In this document: in pieces, positions 1 through 9,600 of the stretch
Numbering within the stretch: position 1 is the first letter of the stretch
Layout of the letters: each line of letters begins with the position of its first letter
Source of the DNA: Acidobacteriota bacterium
GTDB lineage: Bacteria > Acidobacteriota > UBA6911 > JACQSX01
DNA length: 64,000 nt
Direction: 5' to 3'
Assembly (NCBI GenBank): GCA_016211105.1
Contig: JACQSX010000018.1
Location: 1 to 64,000 of the forward strand
Program-made: the position numbers and the translations under genes
Notes under the pieces: generated by a model
The model's input: the letters and a program-made list of their open reading frames with translations, nothing else
Told to the model about the DNA's origin: nothing
The model's database searches: none

Positions 1-183
1 CTAGCGGGAGTTTACTGAAATACGAGCGCGCCATTTGACAAAGTCATTGCTTCCGAGACACTTGGCCATTGATAATACGTATTACCCTATTGAGCTGGGT
101 AACACAGCAGTCTAGAATCTAAGGCCTGAAATACCAAATGGTTACAGTCTTCCCTCTCGCCTTTCGCAGTAAACTCCCGCTAG
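1..183. repeat. Short element bounded by 17-bp perfect inverted repeats
   Basis: The first 17 bases, CTAGCGGGAGTTTACTG, recur as a perfect inverted copy at 167-183. The 183-bp interior has no credible ORF and is AT-richer than its surroundings, with an inner palindrome AATACGTATT. This is the architecture of a MITE or another non-autonomous element. No target duplication can be tested because the window begins at the first base of the repeat. No second copy was seen in this window, and it is unrelated in sequence to the other repeat family described here. Confidence 0.55.
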
Positions 184-346
184 GCAGCCAAGTGCTTATT
201 AGGATTGAGTAATAAATCCGCGACTGACGGCACAGTTTCCCGCCGGTTGCCCACCTACAACGTGACCTCAAAAAGCCCATGTTGAAACCTAATTTTTATG
301 AGGAAGGGCGTTTTCGTCGGGTAAGGACTGTTACTCCTCGCCGGTC

Positions 347-742
347 CTAACTTCGCTTCTTCGCGAACAGACTGCTCAATTCCAACCTGCCCCCACCGGT
401 AGTAGCGAGCAACAGATAGATGAAACAAAACAGAGCCGCCCGTTCTCCCTGATTCTGGATCGGCCAAAAGCCGCGAGGAAAATGGGAGATAAAATAAGCG
501 CACGCCATTTCCCCCGCCAGAACAAATGCCACCGGGCGAGTAAAGAGTCCCAGCGCAATTGCAATGCCGCCGTAAAACTCCAAGACCCCAGCGAACCACA
601 CCAATTGGGGAAACTCGACTGCCCTGCCTCCGAGCACGCCGAACATTTTCTGCGCCCCATGCTGCCAAAAAAGAAATCCGGTAACGATACGAAGAAGCGT
701 CAATGCCACCACATTCCATTTGCTTAGCACCTGCGTGAACAT
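347..742 (-). CDS. DoxX-family membrane protein
   Basis: A 131-residue protein with four hydrophobic segments. The N-terminal part carries the DoxX/YphA signature (LRIVTGFLFWQHGAQKMFG), followed by GGIAIALGLFTRPVA. DoxX-like proteins are small inner-membrane proteins; some are linked to thiosulfate-quinone oxidoreductase or redox stress, but most have no assigned reaction. The ORF track starts upstream, but ATG at 742 is preceded by GAGGAGAAAAGT, a good ribosome-binding site. It stands alone, transcribed in the same direction as the suf operon to its right but separated by about 250 bp. Confidence 0.85.
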   Translation of the reverse strand: MFTQVLSKWNVVALTLLRIVTGFLFWQHGAQKMFGVLGGRAVEFPQLVWFAGVLEFYGGIAIALGLFTRPVAFVLAGEMACAYFISHFPRGFWPIQNQGERAALFCFIYLLLATTGGGRLELSSLFAKKRS

Positions 743-892
743 ACTTTTCTCCTCATGAAATCGGCCAATGATTCCTATGTTGGCTACTTGTAAGGACAAA
801 CGAGATGATAATCAAGGCAGCCGGAAAATCCTACCGGTTTTCGCCTCGTAAGGAAGGATCGCCCAAATCCGAGCCGCGAAATTGGACCTGAC

Positions 893-950
893 CTTGAAGA
901 GCCCCAGTGAGGCGACATAGCTTCAGCCCGCGACGCGAGCCGTGGGAGAG
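893..950. repeat. Hairpin-forming intergenic repeat-like segment
   Basis: Between doxX and sufT. It contains GAGCCCCAGTGAGGCGACATAG followed by an imperfect stem CCCGCG..CCGTGGG (927-946). From memory it resembles dispersed hairpin repeats of Acidobacteriota and Planctomycetota intergenic regions; there is no other copy in this window. The rest of the 743-991 gap shows nothing recognisable. Confidence 0.3.
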
Positions 951-991
951 CCTCGCCTCGGGAAAAACGAGTGCGGAGCGCGCTGAACCGC

Positions 992-1345
992 CTACAGTAA
1001 CCCCAGTTGCAACTTGGCGGCGTCCGACATCTTATCCATGGACCAAGGCGGGTCCCAAACGAGTTCCACGTTGACGTGGGTCACCCCGGGAATGCTTCGG
1101 ACTTTGGTTTCTACCTCTGGAGGAAGTGATTCCGCTACCGGGCACATCGGAGACGTCAGGGTCATCTGGATGTTCACGATCCCCAACGGAGCGACATCCA
1201 GGTTGTAGACCAATCCCAACTCCCAGATATTGACAGGAATCTCGGGATCATAAATGGAACGCAACACCTCGATAGCTTTTTCTTCAATCTCCTTAACGCT
1301 ACCGACCTTGTCAACCTCGGGATTGGTAACGCTGTCGTGATCCAT
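992..1345 (-). CDS. sufT: SufT / MIP18-family (DUF59) Fe-S maturation protein
   Basis: A 117-residue single-domain DUF59 protein. Family hallmarks are YDPEIPVNIWELGLVY near the N terminus, then TLTSPMCPVAESLP with the conserved Cys, and VELVWDPPWSMDKMS near the end. SufT-type proteins act as accessory factors in Fe-S cluster transfer or assembly in the cytoplasm. It is the last gene of the suf operon, 16 bp after sufU. ATG at 1345 gives the expected family length; the longer ORF from 1456 would overlap sufU. Confidence 0.88.
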   Translation of the reverse strand: MDHDSVTNPEVDKVGSVKEIEEKAIEVLRSIYDPEIPVNIWELGLVYNLDVAPLGIVNIQMTLTSPMCPVAESLPPEVETKVRSIPGVTHVNVELVWDPPWSMDKMSDAAKLQLGLL

Positions 1346-1361
1346 CGTCGTACACCCGCCA

Positions 1362-1814
1362 TTACTCGGTCGAAACTGTTTCTTGCTGATTCTCCAACGC
1401 CGCCTGCAGCGTGTGCCATGCCAGAGTGGCGCACTTGACCCGAACAGGAAATTCACTTACGCCGTGAAATACTGCAAGCTTGCCCAGTTCGGCTTGCTTG
1501 ACGGTAGCATCCGATTTCCCCGTAACTAAACTACGAAAAGCCTTGAAAAGAGCGGCGATCTCACTCCTGGTCTTGCCTTTTAACGTTTCCGTCATCAACG
1601 ATGCTGAAGCCGTCGAGATGGCGCAGCCGGACCCTTTGAAGCTAACATCCTTGACCACGTCATCCTCAAGCCTGATGTATACGGTCACTTTGTCACCACA
1701 CAGAGGATTATACCCATCCGCCTTTCGGTTCGCGTCTTCCAATTCGCGGAAATTTCTAGGCTTTCTGTTGTGGTCAAGAATAACCTCCTGATAGAGATCG
1801 TTCAAATATGACAT
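1362..1814 (-). CDS. sufU: SufU-type Fe-S cluster scaffold / sulfur acceptor
   Basis: 150 residues of the IscU/SufU fold. The three metal-binding cysteines are present (about C39 in NPLCGD, C64 in GSGCAIS, C128 in VKCATLAW) together with the conserved Asp after the first Cys. The insertion between the second and third Cys is typical of SufU rather than IscU. SufU accepts persulfide sulfur from SufS. The ATG at 1814 overlaps the sufS stop codon by one base (TGATG), so translation is probably coupled to sufS. Confidence 0.92.
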   Translation of the reverse strand: MSYLNDLYQEVILDHNRKPRNFRELEDANRKADGYNPLCGDKVTVYIRLEDDVVKDVSFKGSGCAISTASASLMTETLKGKTRSEIAALFKAFRSLVTGKSDATVKQAELGKLAVFHGVSEFPVRVKCATLAWHTLQAALENQQETVSTE

Positions 1815-3085
1815 CAGCAAAATAGCTCAATTGCTTTGTGGATTGCCCGCGCCAAGGCGTCAACCTCCTCGCGCGTGTTGTAGAGGGCGACCGATGCTCG
1901 CGCGGTAGCCGGTACTGCGAAGCGATCCATTACTGGTTGGGCACAGTGATGACCGGTGCGAATGGCAATCCCTTCTTGATCCAATACTGTGCCGACATCG
2001 TGGGGATGCGCCCCTTCGATTACAAATGAAAGCACGCCGACTTTCTCACGGGCGGTCCCAATGATGCGCAGTCGGGGAATCGTGGAAAGCACCTCGGTGG
2101 CATAACAAAGCAACTCCTGCTCATAGACAGCCACATTTCCAAGACCAACCTCATCCAAGTAGTCAATTGCCATCCCCAGTCCGATCGCTCCGGCAATGTT
2201 GGGTGTGCCGGCCTCGAACTTGAAGGGCAGGACATTGTAGATGGTCTTCTCAAAGGTAACCGAACTGATCATATCGCCGCCACCCTGGTAAGGAGGCATA
2301 TTTTCAAGCAAAGCTGACTTGCCGTACAAGATGCCTACACCGGTAGGCCCAAAAAGTTTATGGCCGGAAAAGGCGTAGAACTCGCAATCAAGTTGTTGCA
2401 CATCCACCTTCAGATGAGGCACAGACTGAGCCCCATCGATGAGCACAGGCACGTTTCGGCGATGCGCCATATCAATGATCGTGCGAACCGGAAGGACCGT
2501 GCCCAGCGCGTTGGAAACGTGAGCGACCGAGACCAACCGAGTCCTCGGATTGAACAGCTTTTCATATTCCTCCAGCAACAACTCACCCTGGTCATTGATG
2601 GGGACCACACGCAAAACCGCCCCCTTTTCCTCACACAGCATTTGCCAGGGGACGATGTTGGAATGGTGCTCCATCGCGGAAATGATGATCTCATCCCCGC
2701 TTTTTACATATTTCCTACCGTAGCTTTGGGCCACCAGGTTAATTGCCTCGGTCGTGCTCCGGACAAAAACAATTTCATGGACATGGCATGCATGAATGAA
2801 GCGTTGTACCTTGCTTCGGGCATCTTCATACGCTTCGGTAGCTTGCTCGCTCAAAGAATGCACGCCCCGATGAACGTTCGAATTGTACTGTGAATAGAAA
2901 CGGTGGAGCGCCTCAATTACCTTCTCGGGCTTCTGGGTCGTGGCTGCATTGTCAAGATAGACTAGAGGCTTTCCATGAATCTTTTGTCTCAGGATTGGAA
3001 AATCCTCTCTGATCTTGTACACGTTGAACACGGAACGAGCCGCCGGGCGCGCATCCACACTGACCACGTCGCGACTGGTTTTCAT
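1814..3085 (-). CDS. sufS: SufS-type cysteine desulfurase (group II)
   Basis: A 423-residue PLP enzyme that takes sulfur from cysteine, giving alanine and enzyme persulfide. PLP lysine K243 lies in SGHKLFGPTGVG, and catalytic C381 sits in RTGHHCAQP, the motif of group II desulfurases. The EAGTPNIAGAIGLG segment is typical of SufS. It overlaps sufD by 4 bp (ATGA) upstream and sufU by 1 bp downstream, a tight desulfurase-acceptor pair inside the operon. Confidence 0.95.
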   Translation of the reverse strand: MKTSRDVVSVDARPAARSVFNVYKIREDFPILRQKIHGKPLVYLDNAATTQKPEKVIEALHRFYSQYNSNVHRGVHSLSEQATEAYEDARSKVQRFIHACHVHEIVFVRSTTEAINLVAQSYGRKYVKSGDEIIISAMEHHSNIVPWQMLCEEKGAVLRVVPINDQGELLLEEYEKLFNPRTRLVSVAHVSNALGTVLPVRTIIDMAHRRNVPVLIDGAQSVPHLKVDVQQLDCEFYAFSGHKLFGPTGVGILYGKSALLENMPPYQGGGDMISSVTFEKTIYNVLPFKFEAGTPNIAGAIGLGMAIDYLDEVGLGNVAVYEQELLCYATEVLSTIPRLRIIGTAREKVGVLSFVIEGAHPHDVGTVLDQEGIAIRTGHHCAQPVMDRFAVPATARASVALYNTREEVDALARAIHKAIELFC

Positions 3086-4434
3086 ACCTGAACCGCCTCC
3101 TTGACAAACTCGCCGCCAGGCAGCCAGCCAAGCAGAAACTCATCCAGGCGCCTTTGCACCGCGCCGACCTTCATACGCCTGACGACCTCACTCGCAAAAG
3201 CATAAATCAGCAAGCTGCGGGCGGCTTCCTCGCCAATGCCTCGGGAGCGCAGATAAAAAAGAGCATCCTTGTCCAGTTGGCCAATCGTGGCCCCATGCGT
3301 GCACTTAACGTCGTTAGCGTAGATTTCAAGCTGTGGCTTGGTATTGATTAGGGCATCATCCGATAGCAGCAGATTTTTGTTTGTCTGCTTGGAGTCGGTT
3401 TTCTGCGCTCCCCGGTGGACCACGATTCGACCGTGGAAAACTCCTCTAGACTTGCCGTCTAGCACACCTTTGTAAAGCTCGCGGCTGCTGCAGTGCGGCG
3501 CCGCATGCTCTAGCCGGGTATGGTTATCCACATGCTGCTCTCCCCTCACCAGGTACAGGCCATCCAGCGTGCACTCGGCACCGTCACCGGCCAACACTGC
3601 GTTAAGACTATTTCGAACCAGAGCGCCCCCAAGAGCGATCGAATGCGAACCGAGGCTGCTGCTACGCTCTTGATGGTACTGCAGAGTGGCGACGTGAAAA
3701 GCTCTCGCACTCTCACATTCCAGCTTTGAGTGGTCGATGACGGCGCCATCGTTCAAAATAATCTCAGTGACCGGACAGGTAAAGTTGACCTCTTCCCCAA
3801 GTCCGACATAACTTTCCACAACGGACGCCTGGCTGTTACTATCGGCCACAATCAACGTTCGCGGATAGGATGCAATTGCTGTCCCCCGTGTGGCAGCCAG
3901 GAAAAGCAGGTGGATCGGCTTCTCGAGGATTTTCCCTTTGGGAATATATACGAAAGCGCCGTCCTGCATCAAAGCGGTATTGAGGGCATTGAAAGCGTCC
4001 TGCTCCCAGTTGGCATAGCGACCCAGGTAAGGCTCCACAGCCGCCGCGTCCTGCTGCAGGACCCGGCTAAGACTGCTGATTCGAATCCCATCCCGGGATT
4101 CCTCAACAAAGGAAAGCTCTGGAGAATAGCAGCCGTTGACAAACACAAGGCGTTCGCATTGCAGATCGGCAAATCGGAGGCCATCGATGATTTCTCGTTT
4201 CAGGCCGTCCAGCTCATATGCCTCTAGCTTGAACGGGATTGAGGTAATAGGGGCAACATTGGTAAATCTCCACTCCTCGTCTTGAAGGGTGGGAAATCCC
4301 AGCTTTGCAAATTGCAACCTTGCACTATTGCGCATCCTCTGCAGCCACGCAGGCCCTTTCCCCGCCACGCCTTTCTCAAACTCAGAAAGATGTGAAAAAA
4401 AAGGAATGTTTTCTGTTTTCACCAATTCAATCAT
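3082..4434 (-). CDS. sufD: SufD, Fe-S assembly scaffold subunit
   Basis: 450 residues of the SufB/SufD family, with a right-handed beta-helix core and the C-terminal signature ATIGQLDKDALFYLRSRG. The shorter, variable N-terminal region and the lack of SufB-type cysteines identify SufD. It forms the SufBC2D scaffold in the cytoplasm with the neighbouring gene products. It starts 27 bp after sufC and ends in a 4-bp overlap with sufS. Confidence 0.93.
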   Translation of the reverse strand: MIELVKTENIPFFSHLSEFEKGVAGKGPAWLQRMRNSARLQFAKLGFPTLQDEEWRFTNVAPITSIPFKLEAYELDGLKREIIDGLRFADLQCERLVFVNGCYSPELSFVEESRDGIRISSLSRVLQQDAAAVEPYLGRYANWEQDAFNALNTALMQDGAFVYIPKGKILEKPIHLLFLAATRGTAIASYPRTLIVADSNSQASVVESYVGLGEEVNFTCPVTEIILNDGAVIDHSKLECESARAFHVATLQYHQERSSSLGSHSIALGGALVRNSLNAVLAGDGAECTLDGLYLVRGEQHVDNHTRLEHAAPHCSSRELYKGVLDGKSRGVFHGRIVVHRGAQKTDSKQTNKNLLLSDDALINTKPQLEIYANDVKCTHGATIGQLDKDALFYLRSRGIGEEAARSLLIYAFASEVVRRMKVGAVQRRLDEFLLGWLPGGEFVKEAVQV

Positions 4435-4461
4435 GACGTCGCGGTTTTTCCTTTCAGTAGA

Positions 4462-5229
4462 TCAAACGACCTGGACTCGCTTCGGCTCTGCCTCTTCCAG
4501 CCACGAATACCCTTTATCCTCCAGCTCAAGAGCCAGATGCTTCCCTCCGGATCTCACGATGCGTCCTTCAGAAAGAACATGTACGTAATCAGGGATAATG
4601 TAATTGAGCAGCCGCTGATAGTGAGTTACTACGATGATGGCGCGCTCTTTGCCGCGCAGGGAGTTGACCCCCTCGGCCACAATCCTAAGGGCATCGATAT
4701 CCAGACCCGAGTCGGTCTCGTCCAGGATGGCCAGTCTCGGTTCGAGTATCGCCATCTGGAAAATCTCATTGCGCTTTTTCTCGCCACCAGAGAATCCTTC
4801 GTTTACAGGACGACTCATCAGGTTCTCATCCACCCGAAGGAGTCCCATCTTTTCTTTAGCCAGGGTTAGAAAGTCCATGGCGTCGAATTCGTCCAGACCA
4901 CGATGTTTACGAATCGCATTGAGCGCCGATCTCAAGAAATAGAGGTTGCTGACTCCGGGAATTTCAACCGGGTATTGGAAAGCCATAAAGATTCCCTCAC
5001 GCGCTCGATCCTCGGGAGCCATCTCCAAAAGATTTTTCCCGTCGTACCAAACTTCCCCTTCCGTCACTTCATATGTCTCGCGGCCGGCGAGGACCTGAGC
5101 CAGGGTGCTCTTGCCCGATCCGTTTGGGCCCATAATGGAGTGCACCTCGCCCACATTCACCTTGAGGTTGATTCCTCTCAGGATTTCCTTGCCACCGGCC
5201 TTCACCTTTAAGTTTCTTATTTCCAGCAT
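4462..5229 (-). CDS. sufC: SufC, ATPase of the SUF scaffold
   Basis: 255-residue ABC-type ATPase. Walker A is GPNGSGKST (about residue 35), the signature is GFSGGEKKRNEIFQ, and Walker B is LAILDETDSGLDIDAL, all characteristic of SufC. It powers conformational change of the SufBC2D complex during cluster assembly. Gene order sufB-sufC-sufD is conserved; the gap to sufB is unusually long (106 bp) and holds an inverted repeat. Confidence 0.96.
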   Translation of the reverse strand: MLEIRNLKVKAGGKEILRGINLKVNVGEVHSIMGPNGSGKSTLAQVLAGRETYEVTEGEVWYDGKNLLEMAPEDRAREGIFMAFQYPVEIPGVSNLYFLRSALNAIRKHRGLDEFDAMDFLTLAKEKMGLLRVDENLMSRPVNEGFSGGEKKRNEIFQMAILEPRLAILDETDSGLDIDALRIVAEGVNSLRGKERAIIVVTHYQRLLNYIIPDYVHVLSEGRIVRSGGKHLALELEDKGYSWLEEAEPKRVQVV

Positions 5230-5237
5230 CGGTTCCT

Positions 5238-5318
5238 TTCCTTATCGTTGTCCGTTGTCCTTGGTCCGTTGTCCGTGGTAACCAGCCATGGGAATTGCAA
5301 GAACAACGGGCAACGGAC
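5238..5318. repeat. Inverted and tandem GTCCGTTG repeat between sufB and sufC
   Basis: The 106-bp gap between sufB and sufC contains two to three iterations of GTTGTCCGTTGTCC/TTGGTCCGTTGTCCG facing the inverse unit ACAACGGGCAACGGAC about 40 bp away. The sufBCD mRNA could therefore fold a long hairpin here. From memory, similar TTGTCCGTTGTC strings recur in intergenic DNA of acidobacterial genomes. A role in mRNA stability or differential expression within the operon is inference. Confidence 0.5.
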
Positions 5319-5335
5319 GATATTTAGACCGTTCA

Positions 5336-6784
<1,449 letters not shown>

Positions 6785-6814
6785 AAGGTTTTATCCCACC
6801 TTTTCTTCTCTCAT

Positions 6815-7297
6815 TTAGCAAGGCAAACCAGGACTGCCACCGGGCTGCAGATCGCTCACGGATACAAAGCCCTCTGCAATTGGGTGAACCATATCAGAGA
6901 GCGTAATACCCTGTAGCGCTTTGGCCACGGTCTCGTTGATTCTCCAGTTGATCCTCTGCCAATTGTGGCGGACGGGACACATGGCTTCCACCCGGCAGTT
7001 GCCGGGAGCGTTGATGCATTCTGTAAGGGCGATGGATCCCTCAATGGCTTTGATCGTCTCACCCACGGTGATATTTTCCGGCTGTCTTGCGAGGCGATAT
7101 CCGCCATTTGCTCCCCGGTGAGACACCAGTAATCCCTCACGAACCAGAAGCTTGAGAATCTTGCTTACCATCGGCAGTGGAAGATGTGTCAACCCGGCCA
7201 ATTGCCGAGCGCTATACGTCGGCCGCTTGCTGTCGCTCTCGACAAAATGGATTAGCAGAACAATGCCATAATCCGTCAGCTTGCTCATCCGCATCAT
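6815..7297 (-). CDS. Rrf2-family regulator of the suf operon
   Basis: 160 residues with an N-terminal winged helix (YSARQLAGLTHLPLPMVSKILKLL, then RGANGGYRLAR) and three cysteines at about C94, C101 and C107 (CINAPGNC...MC), the Fe-S ligand pattern of IscR/SufR-type Rrf2 proteins. It probably senses cluster status and controls its own operon. It is the first gene of the suf operon. ATG at 7297 follows GGGGGTTTTAGCT; the ORF-track TTG at 7312 is less likely. Two similar dyads upstream are the probable operators. Confidence 0.9.
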   Translation of the reverse strand: MMRMSKLTDYGIVLLIHFVESDSKRPTYSARQLAGLTHLPLPMVSKILKLLVREGLLVSHRGANGGYRLARQPENITVGETIKAIEGSIALTECINAPGNCRVEAMCPVRHNWQRINWRINETVAKALQGITLSDMVHPIAEGFVSVSDLQPGGSPGLPC

Positions 7298-7315
7298 AGC
7301 TAAAACCCCCAAAGT

Positions 7316-7403
7316 AATAGAACCAAATCAGTCCTATTTATTTTTACGATAGCAAAGCCATCGCGGCAATGTCAAGGATAAATAGAACTAAAGAAGTCCC
7401 ATT
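7316..7403 (-). promoter_or_regulatory. suf promoter with two Rrf2-type dyad operators
   Basis: Two 23-bp dyads of the form AATAGAAC-N7-GTCC(T/C)ATT occur at 7316-7338 and 7381-7403. Their arms are inverted copies (AATAG[A/G]AC) and the two sites match each other at about 19 of 23 positions. Between them, on the minus strand, lie a -35-like TTGACA (7375-7370) and a -10-like TATCGT (7351-7346) with an 18-bp spacer. The downstream dyad would cover the transcription start, as expected for repression by the Rrf2 protein encoded next. The following 7404-7572 stretch shows nothing else. Confidence 0.6.
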
Positions 7404-7572
7404 TAGTAACTCTAAGAAGGAGCGTCTCTTGCGGTCAAGCCCAAATTTACATCAGGGAGGCAAAAAGACCGCGTCTCTTTGTTTCCCTCCCTCACAGAAA
7501 CGCCTGTTGTCGATTGTACCCGCTTCTTACGGGTCTAGCCTTTCTGCTGCGTCTATCCTCCCATGGCCAAGC

Positions 7573-8163
7573 CTAACGGCCTCGCGCCATCGCCTTGCGA
7601 AGCTGCGTTAGCTCGGAAGTGACCGCCTCCAGACGCAGCAGCAACTCTCGATGGCGCGTTTCGCCCGCGCTTGGTTCTTTGCCGACAAACGTGATGGTTC
7701 CACTCGGCTCGAGAATCGCCCGCTCCACTTGGCCGAGAGAACTAAACCCTTGCCGGCGCGCAGCCGCCTCCAATTCGGAGCGCGTCACCGATTCTCTTTT
7801 GCAGGTAAGTTCGTCCAGCGCCCCCTTTCGCAATAGCACCGTTTCCCTACCCTCCAGGACTCTATCTGCGGAAGGACTGACATAGAGAAGTCGATTCATC
7901 AAATAGTTAATCAGCAGCAGCGTTGCGGCTCCGATCAATCCGCCAATCAAGGAATTATCAGCGCCAATAATCGCATTCTGCACGGTATTGGAAAGGGTCA
8001 ACAACACGACTAGATCGAAAGCATTCAACTGGGCTAGCACGCGCTTCCCCCCCAACCGCAGTCCAACCACAAGAAAGGCGTAAACCAGCACGGGCCTAAG
8101 AACCTTTTCCCAGAAAGGAATGGTCAGGGTAAAAAGATCATGCCAGATTTTGGCGTCAGACAT
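7573..8163 (-). CDS. DUF421 (YetF-like) membrane protein
   Basis: 196 residues: three hydrophobic segments in the first 85 residues, with GGKRVLAQLNAFDLVVLLTLSNTVQNAI, the core DUF421 motif. A soluble domain follows (VLEGRETVLLRKGALDEL...). The family has no defined biochemical role; Bacillus members are linked to spore or envelope proteins. The ATG follows GGAGGGAAAGCG. The C-terminal ~30 residues may form a coiled coil (LLLRLEAVTSELTQLRKAM). It is not in an operon with its neighbours. Confidence 0.8.
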   Translation of the reverse strand: MSDAKIWHDLFTLTIPFWEKVLRPVLVYAFLVVGLRLGGKRVLAQLNAFDLVVLLTLSNTVQNAIIGADNSLIGGLIGAATLLLINYLMNRLLYVSPSADRVLEGRETVLLRKGALDELTCKRESVTRSELEAAARRQGFSSLGQVERAILEPSGTITFVGKEPSAGETRHRELLLRLEAVTSELTQLRKAMARGR

Positions 8164-8179
8164 CGCTTTCCCTCCGTAG

Positions 8180-8459
8180 CTAAGTACCTCGATTCATAAA
8201 TACAGTAACGTTTGCTGATGAGGCTTGCGCGGCGAGATCCAGGAGCGAGGAGGAGGCGATGCAGGGGACATCGGCGACAACGAGCGACGCCGAGATCGCC
8301 CGCAACCCCATCAGCCTGGAGGGTTGCGGCGGGATGGCCCCGCTTTCTTTGTCGCTGCTCCTCGCCAATGGGCCCCGCATTGACTCGTCGTCACTCCGCG
8401 AAATCGGGGCCATCGCGCTCGCAACAAACGTTACCGTATTTATGAATCGAGGTACTTAG
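8180..8459. mobile_element. MITE-like element, intact copy, 5-bp target duplication
   Basis: 280 bp with near-perfect terminal inverted repeats of about 33 bp (CTAAGTACCTCGATTCATAA... and its inverse), flanked on both sides by CGTAG (8175-8179 and 8460-8464), a target-site duplication. The interior contains a second stem, CCCGCAACCC...GGGTTGCGGCGGG. The ORFs on both strands that end in VFMNRGT are products of the inverted ends and are not conserved in the other copies, so it is probably non-coding. Related copies occur at 63713-63909, 24081-24155 and 29461-29495. Confidence 0.85.
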
Positions 8460-8516
8460 CGTAGAATGGTCATGGCCTAATGAAAACCCGAAAAGGATAG
8501 GAAACACAGATCAAGC

Positions 8517-9110
8517 ATGGCAGCGGCAAGAATCATCGTTGCAATGATCTTCGGGACATTTTCCGGCTTCCTAGTCTACATCATCGCGGCCTTGTTACGT
8601 CTGGTCCTCAATCCAAGTGAGACGGCTGTACCCCCGCTATTTTTCTTTGCAGCATTCCTAGGCGGATGGGCGCTGTCCAGTTTCATTCTGTTAAGAAAGT
8701 CCAGAACCCTCTCGGTGGTATTCTCACGAGGCTTTCTGATGGGCGCCACCGAATGGCTGTTCATGATTGTTATGGGCTTCTTATACGCTGGTAAAGCGGC
8801 TGCATCCATTATAAGTGATCCCACGGCAGCGGTCGGTTTCTTGGTCGGCAGTGGATTGATCGCACTCGTGACCGGTGGTTTCTCGTTGTTTATGGCCATG
8901 CTTTGTTTGATTGGCTTCGGAATTTCCTACCTCATCAGCCGAGAGACGCCCCTTGAACCCATTGAATTCCGCAAGAGCCAATGGCAGGAGTTTGCGGCTT
9001 CCTATCAAAAATTGGGCCAAGAGGAACGGAAGACGGCGTGGGAACAACTCACCAACGAACAGAAACATTACCTGCAGGAGATTCTGAAAAATGGTGGCAT
9101 CGGATCTTAA
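8517..9110 (+). CDS. Membrane protein of unknown function
   Basis: 197 residues. Four hydrophobic segments are visible (residues ~5-30, ~40-60, ~75-92, ~103-140), followed by a charged C-terminal helix rich in Gln and Glu (QWQEFAASYQKLGQEERKTAWEQL). I do not recognise a family. It lies 58 bp after the MITE copy, downstream of which its promoter must sit. Coding is supported by the long ORF, a plausible AGGA upstream and a strongly amphipathic layout. Confidence 0.65.
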   Translation: MAAARIIVAMIFGTFSGFLVYIIAALLRLVLNPSETAVPPLFFFAAFLGGWALSSFILLRKSRTLSVVFSRGFLMGATEWLFMIVMGFLYAGKAAASIISDPTAAVGFLVGSGLIALVTGGFSLFMAMLCLIGFGISYLISRETPLEPIEFRKSQWQEFAASYQKLGQEERKTAWEQLTNEQKHYLQEILKNGGIGS

Positions 9111-9141
9111 AGCCGGCATGATTGTCAGTGTCGGCTCCGTT

Positions 9142-9600
9142 TCACCATTGCTCATCTTTGCTCAGGGAGTCCAAAAAAGAGATCGGAGGCTCAAGCCTTT
9201 CGTGCTTGGCCAGCGCGGCTTCCAGTTGGATTGCCAAGTGTTCCCGCTTCTCCGCCTCCTGCCTAAGCCCTTCCTGAAGCCAACCGATCAATAGCGCCAC
9301 CATGGCGAATATCCCAAGCCTCATCAGATCGCCAAAATCGAACTTTGCGGAAAGATACGGGGGCGCAAGAAAATAATTGATGGCTACGACCGCCAGCACG
9401 CTGGCCAGAGTTCCGGCCCCTGAGCCTCCATACAGGGAGCTGATTACGATGGCTACAACGAACGCTACCGAATCGCCGGACGATTCGGGCCGCGGCTGCA
9501 GCAGGAGCACTAGCAACAGGATCACCGCTACGCTCAAGACTGCCGTCGCGTAGCGTAGAAAAGTGGAGATCATCCTTGCAAGAGAATCTCGGTATGACAT
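9142..9600 (-). CDS. DUF4118 membrane protein (KdpD-like sensor module without kinase)
   Basis: 152 residues. Four membrane helices with the DUF4118 pattern (VAIVISSLYGGSGAGTLASVLAVVAINYFLAPP) are followed by a coiled coil (EGLRQEAEKREHLAIQLEAALAKHERLE). In KdpD and related histidine kinases this module precedes the kinase core, but here the protein ends after the helix. Its start overlaps the stop of the upstream gene by one base, so the two are cotranscribed. It may be a stand-alone membrane sensor or a truncated kinase. Confidence 0.75.
   Translation of the reverse strand: MSYRDSLARMISTFLRYATAVLSVAVILLLVLLLQPRPESSGDSVAFVVAIVISSLYGGSGAGTLASVLAVVAINYFLAPPYLSAKFDFGDLMRLGIFAMVALLIGWLQEGLRQEAEKREHLAIQLEAALAKHERLEPPISFLDSLSKDEQW

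Noticed and set aside
8180-8459. ORFs on both strands within the repeat ending in VFMNRGT as a real small gene
   Set aside because: The identical ends come from the inverted repeats; the frames are not kept in the other copies.
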